DNA of 53,060 bases from Chloroflexota bacterium (GTDB lineage: Bacteria; Chloroflexota; Anaerolineae; Anaerolineales; Villigracilaceae), in assembly GCA_016234555.1 (NCBI GenBank), contig JACRBJ010000093.1, forward strand, positions 1-53,060, read 5' to 3'. The notes under the pieces are model-generated. The model was given only the letters and a program-made list of their open reading frames with translations. It made no database searches and was not told the DNA's origin. A program made the translations under genes and the position numbers. Shown one piece after another: positions 17,175 through 25,160 of this stretch (its first letter is position 1; every line of letters starts with the position of its first letter).

Positions 17175-19139
17175 ATGTCAACTGATTTGCAAACCCGCTG
17201 TATCAACGCGCTTCGTTTTCTTTCCGCCGATGGCGTGCAACAGGCGAAGTCGGGGCACCCCGGTCTGCCGATGGGCGCTGCCGCCATGGCTTACACCGTC
17301 TGGACGCGCCACCTGCGCCATAATCCGCGCAGCCCGAAATGGGCTGGACGCGACCGTTTCATCCTTTCGGGTGGACACGGCTCGATGCTCCTTTATTCCC
17401 TTTTGCATTTGACCGGTTACGACCTTTCGCTCGATGAGTTGAAGAGCTTCCGCCAGTGGGGAAGCCTGACCCCCGGTCACCCCGAATACGGCTGGACCCC
17501 CGGCGTGGAAATGACCACCGGTCCACTTGGGCAGGGATTTGCCACCGGCGTGGGTATGGCAATTGCCGCCTCGCATCTCGCCGCGGCATTCAACCAGCCC
17601 GGTCACGAAATTATTGACTCCTATATCTATGCCATCGTCACCGACGGCGATTTGATGGAGGGCGTCGCCTCGGAAGCCGCTTCGCTGGCGGGGCATTTAT
17701 CCCTCGGACGGCTGATCTACCTTTACGACGACAACCACATCTCGATTGACGGCTCTACCGACCTGGCTTTCACCGAGGACCGCGCCGCCCGCTTCCGCGC
17801 ATATGGCTGGCAGGTGCTGCGCCTCGACGACGGCAACGACGTGGAGGCATTGGACAAGTTGATTTTGGACGCCAAGTCCGATCCGCGACCAAGCATCATC
17901 ATGTGCCGCACGACCATTGGGTTTGGCGCACCGACCCGGCAGGGAACGTCCAAGGCGCACGGTGAACCGCTGGGCGACGAGGAACTCAACGCCGCGAAGG
18001 ACAACCTCGGCTGGGAGAAGGAGCCGCGCTTCCACATCCCCGATGACGTGCTGGCTTTTTATCGCAAAGCTGTCGATCATGGGCGCGAACTGGAAGCTGA
18101 ATGGCGCACCCGCTTCGACGGCTTCAAGCGGATTCATCCTTCGGTGGGCGCGGAGTTACAGCGACGGCTGAACGGCGAATTCCCCGCCGATTGGGCTTCC
18201 GCTCTGCCTGTTTTCCCCGTCGACGCGAAAGGCATGGGGACTCGCGTGGCATCGGGCAAGGTGATCAACGCCCTCGCGCCCAAACTCCCCGAACTACTGG
18301 GTGGTTCCGCGGACCTGGCTCCCTCGAACAACACGAAGATCGACGGCGTCCCCGACTTCCAGAAGGATTCGTTTGGCGGGCGCAGCTTCCACTTCGGCGT
18401 GCGTGAACATGCGATGGGCGCGGCGTTGAACGGCATGGCGGTCTTTGGCGGACTGATCCCCTACGGCGCGACCTTCCTCGTCTTTGCGGATTACATGAGA
18501 CCTGCCGTGCGTCTGGCGGCTTTGTCGCACATCCCGACCATTTTCATTTTCACCCATGACAGCATTGGGCTTGGTGAAGATGGTCCCACGCACCAGCCCA
18601 TTGAACATTTGGCTTCGCTGCGTGTGATCCCCAACCTCGTGGTGATTCGTCCCGCCGATGCCAACGAGACCGCCCAAGCCTGGAAGGTTGCCATCGAGCG
18701 CCGCGACGGTCCCACGGTGTTGGCTTTGTCCCGCCAGAACCTGCCGACCTTGGACATGACCGCCCAGGTGGAAAAAGGCGCGTACGTTGTCAAGGACTTT
18801 GGCAAGCCCGAAATGATTTTGATGGCATCCGGCTCCGAGGTCTCGCTGGTGCTCGATGCCGCGCAAAAACTCGCGGACGAGGGCAGGGGCGTGCGCGTGG
18901 TCTCCTTCCCCAGTTGGGAACTCTTCGAGAAACAGGACGAAGCCTACCGTGAGTCTGTGCTGCCGAAAGCTGTCAGCAAGCGGCTCGCCGTCGAAGCGGG
19001 ATCAGGCATGGGCTGGGAGCGCTACGCCAAATCCATCATCAGCATGGAGCGCTTCGGCGCATCCGCCCCCGCGAAAATCCTCTTTGAAAAATTCGGCTTT
19101 ACGGTTGATAACGTGGTCGCGAAGGCGAAGGAACTGTAA
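17175..19139 (+). CDS. tkt: Transketolase
   Basis: This 654-residue enzyme moves two-carbon units between sugar phosphates in the pentose phosphate pathway, using thiamine diphosphate. Motifs: AKSGHPGLPMGAA and RDRFILSGGHGSMLLY at the N-terminus, TTGPLGQG, the cofactor motif DGDLMEGVASEAASLAGHL, and, in the pyrimidine-binding domain, HFGVREHAMGAALNGMA and THDSIGLGEDGPTHQP. Length is typical. Ribosome-binding site GGTGAGGA. It opens a run with rpiB and tal-pgi that covers the non-oxidative branch and its link to glycolysis. Confidence 0.97.
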   Translation: MSTDLQTRCINALRFLSADGVQQAKSGHPGLPMGAAAMAYTVWTRHLRHNPRSPKWAGRDRFILSGGHGSMLLYSLLHLTGYDLSLDELKSFRQWGSLTPGHPEYGWTPGVEMTTGPLGQGFATGVGMAIAASHLAAAFNQPGHEIIDSYIYAIVTDGDLMEGVASEAASLAGHLSLGRLIYLYDDNHISIDGSTDLAFTEDRAARFRAYGWQVLRLDDGNDVEALDKLILDAKSDPRPSIIMCRTTIGFGAPTRQGTSKAHGEPLGDEELNAAKDNLGWEKEPRFHIPDDVLAFYRKAVDHGRELEAEWRTRFDGFKRIHPSVGAELQRRLNGEFPADWASALPVFPVDAKGMGTRVASGKVINALAPKLPELLGGSADLAPSNNTKIDGVPDFQKDSFGGRSFHFGVREHAMGAALNGMAVFGGLIPYGATFLVFADYMRPAVRLAALSHIPTIFIFTHDSIGLGEDGPTHQPIEHLASLRVIPNLVVIRPADANETAQAWKVAIERRDGPTVLALSRQNLPTLDMTAQVEKGAYVVKDFGKPEMILMASGSEVSLVLDAAQKLADEGRGVRVVSFPSWELFEKQDEAYRESVLPKAVSKRLAVEAGSGMGWERYAKSIISMERFGASAPAKILFEKFGFTVDNVVAKAKEL

Positions 19140-19156
19140 CAATTCAGTGATTCAAA

Positions 19157-19204
19157 GATTCAGCGAGTCAAAGATTTAGTTCTAGTTTGTTGACTCGCTG
19201 AATC
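19157..19204 (+). repeat. 15-bp perfect inverted repeat between tkt and rpiB
   Basis: GATTCAGCGAGTCAA (19157-19171) is the exact reverse complement of TTGACTCGCTGAATC (19190-19204), around an 18-base loop. Flanking sequence contains further partial copies (TTCAGTGATTC, GCTGATTCGCTGAATC). There is no T-run right after the stem, so it looks more like a short interspersed repeat than a terminator. Confidence 0.8.
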
Positions 19205-19233
19205 GCTGATTCGCTGAATCTTTTAGGAGTACC

Positions 19234-19695
19234 ATGAAAATAGCAATTGGTTGTGACCACGGCGGCTTTCCGTTGAAGGGTATCGTGATTGATGCAGTAA
19301 AAGCGGCGGGACATGAAGTGATCGACGTTGGGGCTTTCAGTGCGGAATCTTCGGACTTCCCTGAGTTTGCAAAAAAGGTCGGCGAAAAGATTCAAAGCGG
19401 CGAAGCGGAGCGCGGAATTTTGATCTGCGGTTCGGGAATCGGCGCATCCATCGCCGCCAACAAAATGAAGGGCATTTTTGCCTCGATCTGCCACGATACC
19501 TATTCCGCCGCGCAGGGAGTCGCGCACGACGCGATGAACGTGCTTTGCCTGGGCGGGCGTGTCATCGGTCCCGAACTGGTCAAGGTGCTGGTGCCTGCCT
19601 TCTTGAACGCCCGCTATCTCGGAAACGACAAAGGCGGGGAGAGGTATGCGAGGCGGGTGGGGAAGATCAAGTTAATTGAACAGGAAAATCGGTAA
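19234..19695 (+). CDS. rpiB: Ribose 5-phosphate isomerase B
   Basis: This 153-residue RpiB/LacA family enzyme interconverts ribose 5-phosphate and ribulose 5-phosphate. It has IGCDHGGFPLKG near the N-terminus, the active-site segment ILICGSGIGASIAANK with the catalytic-type Cys, and RAATC-like ASICHDTYSAAQGVAHDAMNV with the phosphate-binding residues. It lies between transketolase and the transaldolase-isomerase fusion, completing a compact pathway set. A ribosome-binding site (TTTTAGGAG) precedes the ATG. Confidence 0.95.
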   Translation: MKIAIGCDHGGFPLKGIVIDAVKAAGHEVIDVGAFSAESSDFPEFAKKVGEKIQSGEAERGILICGSGIGASIAANKMKGIFASICHDTYSAAQGVAHDAMNVLCLGGRVIGPELVKVLVPAFLNARYLGNDKGGERYARRVGKIKLIEQENR

Positions 19696-19770
19696 TTGGT
19701 AATTGGAGATTGGGAAATTCCCGATTACCAATCTCTACTCTCTAATCTCTAATCCCCAATTACGCACTTT
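19693..19770 (+). repeat. Degenerate repeats between rpiB and tal-pgi
   Basis: The gap contains GGTAATTGG, GAGATTGGG, then ATTACCAATCTC, TCTCTAATCTCTAATCCCC and AATTACG. TTGGTAAT and ATTACCAA are inverted copies. It is a third unrelated low-complexity filler in the same operon, and ends just before an AAGGAG ribosome-binding site. Confidence 0.6.
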
Positions 19771-19790
19771 ACAAGGAGCAATTTATTATC

Positions 19791-22502
19791 ATGTCTGAAA
19801 TCATCAAAAAAACAGTGGCCCTCGGGCAATCCCTCTGGTACGACAATATTCAGAGAAAACTTTTAGAAACCGGTCAACTCAAAGCCATGATCGAAAGCGG
19901 CGACGTGCGCGGCGTGACCTCGAACCCGACCATCTTCCAGAACGCAATCGCCAAAACCAGCGATTACGACGCGGCATTGATTCCGCTGGCGTGGGCAGGC
20001 TGGGACGCGGAGAAAATCTTCTGGCAGCTTGCCGTGGAAGATCTTCAAAACGCCTGCGACCTCTTCCGCCCGATGTACGACGAGACCAAAGGCGGCGACG
20101 GATTTGTCAGCCTTGAAGTCAGCCCGTACCTTGCGAACGATACCGACGGCACGGTGAAACAGGCGAAGGAACTCTGGGCGCGGGTGGACCGCCCGAACCT
20201 GATGATCAAAATCCCCGCCACGAAGGAGGGCGTTTCCGCCATCCGCCAGGTGATTGCGGCGGGAATCAACGTCAACGTTACGCTCATCTTTTCGCTCGAA
20301 CGTTACGGCGCGGTGATGGACGCCTACATCGCGGGGATCGAAGACCGCGTTGCCAGGAATGAACCCGTGGACATGGTTGCGTCGGTTGCCTCGTTCTTCG
20401 TCTCGCGCGTGGATACCAAGATCGACCCGCGCCTTCCCGAAGGTTCACCCTTGCGCGGCAGGGCGGCGATTGCCAACGCCAAATTTGCCTATGATTCCTT
20501 TGAATCCATTTTCACCTCGCCGCGCTTTGCCACGCTCAAAGCCAGGTTCAGCGCGCGGGTGCAGCGTCCGCTGTGGGCTTCGACAGGCACGAAGAATCCC
20601 GCCTACCCCGATACCATTTACGTGGATGAACTCATCGGACCCGATACCGTCAACACCGTTCCGCCTGCCACGCTCGACGCCTTCCGCGATCATGGCAACG
20701 CCAGTCTCACCATCACGCGCGGACTTGAAGAAGCGCAACTGTTCTTCGCCGACCTCGAAGCCGCCGGCATTTCGATGCAGCAGGTGGCGCAGGAACTGGA
20801 AGAGGAGGGCGTGAAATCCTTCTCGGATTCGTTCACAAGCCTGCTGGCTGCAATCGAAACGCGACGCAAAACCGCTGTGGATTCGATCCAGCCGCTGGCG
20901 GATGCCGTTGCCAAACGGATGGAGGAACTCCACGACCATTCTGTCGCCGCCCGAGTCTGGATGCACGACCCGACGCTTTGGGTGAAGGACCCAGCCGAGC
21001 AAGCCGAAGTGCAAGCCCGCCTTGGCTGGCTGCATTCCATTGAAGACGCCCGCGCGCGTCTTGACGGTTATCTGTCGTTTGCGAAGCAAATCCACGAAGA
21101 AGGCATCGACCGCGTCCTCGTCATCGGCATGGGCGGCTCCTCGCTGACCGCCGAAGTGTTCAGTTCGCTGTTGGCTGGGGCAAACATCGAAGCCAAACTG
21201 AGTCTGGCTATTCTAGATTCCACCGACCCGCAGCAGGTCGCGCAGACGGCTAAAGATTTCCCGCCCGAAAAGTCGCTCTATATTATCGCCAGCAAATCCG
21301 GCGGCACGGCGGAACTTCTCGCCGCTTTTGATTATTTCTGGAAGCTCAGCAACGGCGATGGTTCACGTTTTATTGTCACCACCGACCCTGATACTTCACT
21401 GGAGAAACTTGGCAGAGAGCGCAACTTCCGCAAGATTTTCAACGCCGACCCGAACGTGGGCGGACGTTTCTCCGCGCTGACCGACTTCGGGTTGGTTCCC
21501 GCCGCTTTGCTCGGCATGGACATCGAAAAGCTTCTGGCTTCCGCCGAGAAGATCAAGAAGGCTTCGACAAACAATTACAGCGCGGGCTTCGCGTTGGGCG
21601 CCCTGCTGGCTGAATCTGCGCTGGCTGGACGCGACAAGTTGACCATCCTCAGCGACGCGCCCGTCTCCGCCTTTGCGGGTTGGATCGAGCAGGTCGTGGC
21701 GGAATCCAGCGGCAAGCAGGGCAGGGGTATGCTGCCCGTTCCGCTGGAGCCGATTGCCGCTCCCGAAATGTACGGAAACGACCGCCTGTTCGTTTACCTG
21801 CGGCAGGGCGGCGAGCTTGATGTGGACGTGACCGCGCTCAGAAATGCGGGCTTTCCCGTCATCCAATTACCAATGACCAATCCCTACGACGCGGGCGCGG
21901 AATTCTTCCGCTGGGAAATTGCCATCTCGGTAGCCTGTCATATTTGGGGCATCAACACCTTCGACCAGCCCGACGTGCAGGACAGCAAACTGCGAACACA
22001 TGCCAAGATCGAGGAATATAAGTCCAGCGGTAAACTGGCTGACGTGGATTTGGTGACCACGAGCAAAGCCAAGGCGGCGTTGAAGAAATTCCTCGCTGAT
22101 GCACAGCCTGGGGATTTCGTGACCATCAACGCCTATATTCCGCGCAACAAAGAGACCGAGGAGATTCTACAAGCCCTGCGCGTCGCCATCCGCGAAAAGA
22201 CCGGGTGCGCCGTTTCGGCTGGTTTTGGTCCCCGCTTCCAACATTCCACGGGACAGTTCCACAAGGGTGGACCCAACAAGGGAAGGTTCATCCAGGTTGT
22301 CTACGACGCCAAAGAGGACATGGAAATTCCCCAGGTTGTAAACGATGCCGATGCGGACATGGACGTCCCCGCCCCCGGCATGACCTTCGGCGCCCTCATC
22401 CGCGCCCAGGCGCTCGGCGACTACGAAGCTCTTGTCGCGGCGGGACGAAAGGTCTTGCGCGTGAAATTGAAGAGCGCCACGGATTTGAAAAAGTTGGTGT
22501 AG
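19791..22502 (+). CDS. tal-pgi: Bifunctional transaldolase / glucose-6-phosphate isomerase
   Basis: This 903-residue fusion has a transaldolase half (about residues 1-365) with GDVRGVTSNPTIFQNAI, the Schiff-base Lys in NLMIKIPATKEG, and WASTGTKNPAYPDTIYVDEL. The second half (about 375-900) is a phosphoglucose isomerase-type SIS fold with VLVIGMGGSSLTAEVF, IIASKSGGTAELLA, DPNVGGRFSALTDFGLVPAA and GFGPRFQHSTGQFHKGG. The two activities link the pentose phosphate pathway to fructose and glucose 6-phosphate. Such fusions are known in several bacterial lineages. Downstream are two terminators in a row. Confidence 0.95.
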   Translation: MSEIIKKTVALGQSLWYDNIQRKLLETGQLKAMIESGDVRGVTSNPTIFQNAIAKTSDYDAALIPLAWAGWDAEKIFWQLAVEDLQNACDLFRPMYDETKGGDGFVSLEVSPYLANDTDGTVKQAKELWARVDRPNLMIKIPATKEGVSAIRQVIAAGINVNVTLIFSLERYGAVMDAYIAGIEDRVARNEPVDMVASVASFFVSRVDTKIDPRLPEGSPLRGRAAIANAKFAYDSFESIFTSPRFATLKARFSARVQRPLWASTGTKNPAYPDTIYVDELIGPDTVNTVPPATLDAFRDHGNASLTITRGLEEAQLFFADLEAAGISMQQVAQELEEEGVKSFSDSFTSLLAAIETRRKTAVDSIQPLADAVAKRMEELHDHSVAARVWMHDPTLWVKDPAEQAEVQARLGWLHSIEDARARLDGYLSFAKQIHEEGIDRVLVIGMGGSSLTAEVFSSLLAGANIEAKLSLAILDSTDPQQVAQTAKDFPPEKSLYIIASKSGGTAELLAAFDYFWKLSNGDGSRFIVTTDPDTSLEKLGRERNFRKIFNADPNVGGRFSALTDFGLVPAALLGMDIEKLLASAEKIKKASTNNYSAGFALGALLAESALAGRDKLTILSDAPVSAFAGWIEQVVAESSGKQGRGMLPVPLEPIAAPEMYGNDRLFVYLRQGGELDVDVTALRNAGFPVIQLPMTNPYDAGAEFFRWEIAISVACHIWGINTFDQPDVQDSKLRTHAKIEEYKSSGKLADVDLVTTSKAKAALKKFLADAQPGDFVTINAYIPRNKETEEILQALRVAIREKTGCAVSAGFGPRFQHSTGQFHKGGPNKGRFIQVVYDAKEDMEIPQVVNDADADMDVPAPGMTFGALIRAQALGDYEALVAAGRKVLRVKLKSATDLKKLV

Positions 22503-22508
22503 AACTTG

Positions 22509-22540
22509 TAGGGGCGGGGTTATCCCGCCCCTATATATTT
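22509..22540 (+). terminator. Terminator-like hairpin after tal-pgi
   Basis: TAGGGGCGGG and CCCGCCCCTA (22509-22518, 22524-22533) form a 10-bp G+C-rich stem with a five-base loop, followed by TATATTT. The tail is not a pure T-run, so efficiency is uncertain. Confidence 0.65.
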
Positions 22541-22561
22541 CCTTTCTAATCAAGACTTGCC

Positions 22562-22605
22562 CCCGCCGCAATCCCCACATTCGGGACTGCGGCGGGAGTT
22601 TTTTT
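22562..22605 (+). terminator. Second rho-independent terminator after tal-pgi
   Basis: CCCGCCGCA (22562-22570) pairs with TGCGGCGGG (22588-22596), and seven T residues follow. This is the stronger of two successive terminators. Confidence 0.82.
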
Positions 22606-22639
22606 CGGACAGCCAGCAGGATGTGAGGACTTCCCGCAA

Positions 22640-22735
22640 GAATGACGTGATGTCTTCGAAAAAATGTTACGACATCTTTGGGAAAATGTACCGACATTTT
22701 TTTGGAAATATGCCGATGTTTTGGGAAATCGATGG
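22640..22735. repeat. Degenerate tandem repeats of about 22 bp before a large palindrome
   Basis: Roughly four units follow one another: a first diverged unit with GATGTCTTCGAAAAAATGT, then CGACATCTTTGGGAAAATGT, then CGACATTTTTTTGGAAATATG, then CGATGTTTTGGGAAATCGATG. Each has an ACAT/ATGT-like half-palindrome flanking a T/G/A-rich core. They run straight into the palindrome at 22724. No open reading frame explains them. They could be protein-binding sites or remnants of a mobile repeat. Confidence 0.6.
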
Positions 22736-22767
22736 CAGCCACCTGCAGGTGGCTGCCATCGATTTCC
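22724..22767. repeat. 44-bp perfect palindrome
   Basis: The 22 bases starting GGAAATCGATGGCAGCCACC are followed immediately by their exact reverse complement; the centre is CTGCAG at 22743-22748. There is no spacer loop, so it could extrude as a cruciform or be read as a hairpin on either strand. There is no T-run on either side, so it is not a standard terminator. Confidence 0.92.
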
Positions 22768-22878
22768 TGTCCGACCTTGTCCGCAATGATAACAGTATAA
22801 CAAAAAGCCGCGCGAAATTCCCTCGCAACTCCGTGAAAATCAGGGAACAAGGGGTGTAAACAAGGTTACGTCATTTTA

Positions 22879-22907
22879 TTGCCGTCCAAAATAAACAGGC
22901 GTATAAT
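22879..22907 (+). promoter_or_regulatory. Promoter of the SRPBCC gene
   Basis: TTGCCG (22879-22884) and TATAAT (22902-22907) are separated by 17 bases, a good housekeeping sigma promoter, about 43 bases before the start codon at 22950. Confidence 0.65.
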
Positions 22908-22949
22908 GCCGCCCATTAATAGTATATCCATTAGAAGTTGGAGGAAGTG

Positions 22950-23384
22950 ATGTTTACAGTTTCATGTTCTGAAGAAATCCGGCGTTCGCCGGATGCGGTT
23001 TTTGTGTTCGCGGGCGATTACGCCAACGATCCCTTGTGGCGTGGAGGCGTTATGTCCATGGTGTACGAGACGAGTGGACCTCCCACAGTCGGGGCGCGTA
23101 CGCGCGAGACCATGCGCAGCATGGGAAGCGTCGCAGTCACCGTCGGAGAGGTGACGGAATATTCACCATCCCGAACGGCGTTTCGCAGCCTATCCGGACC
23201 GATGCCTTGCAACGGTAGTCGCGAGTTCGCCGCCACTCCCACGGGCACAAAGTTCACATACTCGCTCACGCTGCGTCCCACAGGGTTTTTCCGCATGCTT
23301 GAACCGCTGCTACGGTCGGTTTTTACAAAGCAGGTTCGGGCTGACGTATACAGGCTGAAGGATCATCTGGAAGCGCAAAAATAA
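22950..23384 (+). CDS. SRPBCC (Bet v1/polyketide cyclase-like) protein
   Basis: This 144-residue protein begins with a strand and helix pattern FTVSCSEEIRRSPDAVFVFAGDYANDPLW. It contains GARTRETMRS and ends with a long helix, the helix-grip fold used to bind small hydrophobic ligands. ATG 22950 has an excellent GGAGGAAGTG site, so the TTG at 22938 is rejected. It is monocistronic with its own promoter and terminator. The ligand is unknown. Confidence 0.72.
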   Translation: MFTVSCSEEIRRSPDAVFVFAGDYANDPLWRGGVMSMVYETSGPPTVGARTRETMRSMGSVAVTVGEVTEYSPSRTAFRSLSGPMPCNGSREFAATPTGTKFTYSLTLRPTGFFRMLEPLLRSVFTKQVRADVYRLKDHLEAQK

Positions 23385-23402
23385 AGAAGCGTTACAAGAT
23401 AC

Positions 23403-23448
23403 AAAAAATGACAGTCATCCGCATCTTGAAGGCGACTGTCATTTTTTT
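23403..23448 (+). terminator. Terminator after the SRPBCC gene
   Basis: A 14-bp perfect stem AAAAAATGACAGTC / GACTGTCATTTTTT (23403-23416 and 23434-23447) with seven T residues at the end. The A-run on the 5' side means it may also work on the minus strand. Confidence 0.88.
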
Positions 23449-23550
23449 GTCCACCCAACAACTCTTGCGGATGATTGTCCGTCACGGTATTGGCCCCACG
23501 CGCCGCGCAGGGAATCCATCTACGGAACGCCCAGGCCATCAGACAGCATG

Positions 23551-23585
23551 AATAAAACAGCCCCGTGAACGCGTCACGGGGCTGT
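23551..23585 (-). terminator. Terminator after ahcY
   Basis: On the minus strand ACAGCCCCGTGA pairs with TCACGGGGCTGT (12 bp, loop of five), and TTTTATT follows. It lies about 57 bp past the ahcY stop codon. The sequence between it and the SRPBCC terminator holds nothing recognisable. Confidence 0.8.
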
Positions 23586-23641
23586 ACTGTTTCACTGACA
23601 ACTGACACAACTGACATCGTCCCCGTAAGGGGATTACTGGC

Positions 23642-24973
23642 TTACGTTCCTTCTTCCCACGAGTTCAGGTAGTGCAACTGCTCGTCGGTAAGGACATCGA
23701 TCTTCACGCCCATCGACTCGAGTTTGAGGCGGGCGATTTCATTGTCGATGTCGGTCGGGACGGAGTAGACCTTCTTCTCCAGTTTGTCGGCATTCTTCGC
23801 CATGTATTCGGCGGAAAGCGCCTGGTTGGCGAAGGACATATCCATCACGGAGGCGGGATGACCTTCGGCGGAGGCAAGATTGATCAAGCGTCCTTCGCCG
23901 AGGATGTTGATCTTGCGTCCGTCCTTGGTGGTGTACTGGTCAACGAACGGGCGGACAAGGTTGGGCTTGCCCACGCTCATCTTTTCCAGTGCGGGGATGT
24001 TGATTTCCACGTTGAAGTGACCGGAGTTGGCAACCAATGCGCCGTCCTTCATCACCTCGAAGTGTTTCTTGTCGATCACGTTCAGGTCGCCGGTGACAGT
24101 GCAGAAGATGTCGCCGACTTTCGCGGCTTCGGTCATCGGCATGACCTGGAAGCCGTCCATTGCCGCTTCGAGCGCCTTCAAAGGATCGATTTCGGTGACG
24201 ACGACAAGCGAACCCATGCCGCGTGCGCGCATTGCCAGACCGCGTCCGCACCAGCCATAGCCAGCCACGACGAAGGTCTTGCCAGCCAGCAGTACGTTGG
24301 TTGCGCGGACAATGCCGTCGAGGGTGGACTGTCCCGTGCCGTAGCGGTTGTCGAACATGTGCTTGGTCAGCGCGTCGTTCACTGCGATGACGGGGAACTT
24401 CAACACGCCGTCTTTTTCCATCGCCTTCAAGCGGATGACGCCCGTAGTGGTCTCTTCGGTGCCGCCGATGACGTTCTTCAGCATCTGCTTGCGTTCGTCA
24501 TCCTTGAGGGTCTTCGCCCATTCCGCGAGGGAGGGTTCGAGTCTTTCGAAGCGTCCCATCTCGATGAAGAAGAGGGAGGAAACGAGGTCGGCGCCGTCGT
24601 CCTGCGTCATGTGGGGTTTGTGCTCCAACGCGGCGCGGATGTGCTTGAAGTAGGTGACCTTGTCCTCGCCCTTGATAGCGAATACAGGGATTTCATACTG
24701 GTTGACCAGCGCGGCGGCGACGTCATCCTGTGTGGAGAGCGGGTTCGACGCGGTGAGGACGATGTCCGCGCCGCCTTCGTGCAGGGTGCGCATCAGGTTG
24801 GCGGTTTCGGTGGTGACATGCAGACAGCAGGAAAGGCGCAGTCCCTTGAGGGGTTTTTCCTTCTTGAAGCGCTCGCGGATGGAACGCAGGACGGGCATTT
24901 CACGTTCCGCCCACTCGATGCGGCGGCGTCCGCCTTCAGCCTGTTGAATATCTTTGATATCGTAATTGCTCAT
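23642..24973 (-). CDS. ahcY: S-adenosylhomocysteinase
   Basis: This 443-residue NAD-dependent enzyme splits S-adenosylhomocysteine into adenosine and homocysteine, relieving product inhibition of methyltransferases. It has LSCCLHVTTETANLMRTL, the catalytic-region TEETTTGVIRL and FPVIAVNDALTKHMFDNRYGTGQS, the NAD-binding VVAGYGWCGRGLAMRARG and the C-terminal helix. A strong ribosome-binding site (AAAGGAGT) is present. The neighbouring PfkB kinase, which is probably an adenosine kinase, would remove the adenosine product and pull this reversible reaction forward. Confidence 0.96.
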   Translation of the reverse strand: MSNYDIKDIQQAEGGRRRIEWAEREMPVLRSIRERFKKEKPLKGLRLSCCLHVTTETANLMRTLHEGGADIVLTASNPLSTQDDVAAALVNQYEIPVFAIKGEDKVTYFKHIRAALEHKPHMTQDDGADLVSSLFFIEMGRFERLEPSLAEWAKTLKDDERKQMLKNVIGGTEETTTGVIRLKAMEKDGVLKFPVIAVNDALTKHMFDNRYGTGQSTLDGIVRATNVLLAGKTFVVAGYGWCGRGLAMRARGMGSLVVVTEIDPLKALEAAMDGFQVMPMTEAAKVGDIFCTVTGDLNVIDKKHFEVMKDGALVANSGHFNVEINIPALEKMSVGKPNLVRPFVDQYTTKDGRKINILGEGRLINLASAEGHPASVMDMSFANQALSAEYMAKNADKLEKKVYSVPTDIDNEIARLKLESMGVKIDVLTDEQLHYLNSWEEGT

Positions 24974-25001
24974 TTGGTACTCCTTTATTTTTACTATACC
25001 C

Positions 25002-25075
25002 GGTGGTCGAGTAGTCGCCGCTGGTTGAGTAGGACAAAGTCCGTATCGAAACCAAGGCGGCGTATCGAGACCACC
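25002..25075. repeat. REP-like inverted repeat upstream of ahcY
   Basis: GGTGGTCGAGTAG (starting 25002) and GTATCGAGACCACC (ending 25075) are inverted at their ends. Nested inside is GGTTGAGTAGGAC / GTCCGTATCGAAACC. The pattern GGTCTCGATACG...CTACTCGACC resembles REP-like elements I recall from other high-G+C bacteria. Its end almost touches a TATAGT that could be the ahcY -10 site. Confidence 0.75.
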
Positions 25076-25107
25076 AGTAATTGATAAAATTTAGATTTCG
25101 TATGAAA

Positions 25108-25160
25108 CCTGTTGGTCTCGGTACGCCCGCGAAAACACGCGAGGCTACTCGACCGACAGG
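25108..25160. repeat. Second REP-like element after the PfkB kinase gene
   Basis: CCTGTTGGTC (25108-25117) pairs with GACCGACAGG (25151-25160) with one wobble, and TCTCGGTACG and GGCTACTCGACC are inside. It is a relative of the 25002 element. It abuts the stop codon of the kinase gene and may work as its transcript end. Confidence 0.75.

Noticed and set aside
23672..25084. 470-codon open frame opposite ahcY
   Set aside because: It is antisense to a well-conserved enzyme gene with strong ribosome-binding site and motifs; it has no known domain and a His/Val/Gly-rich composition.
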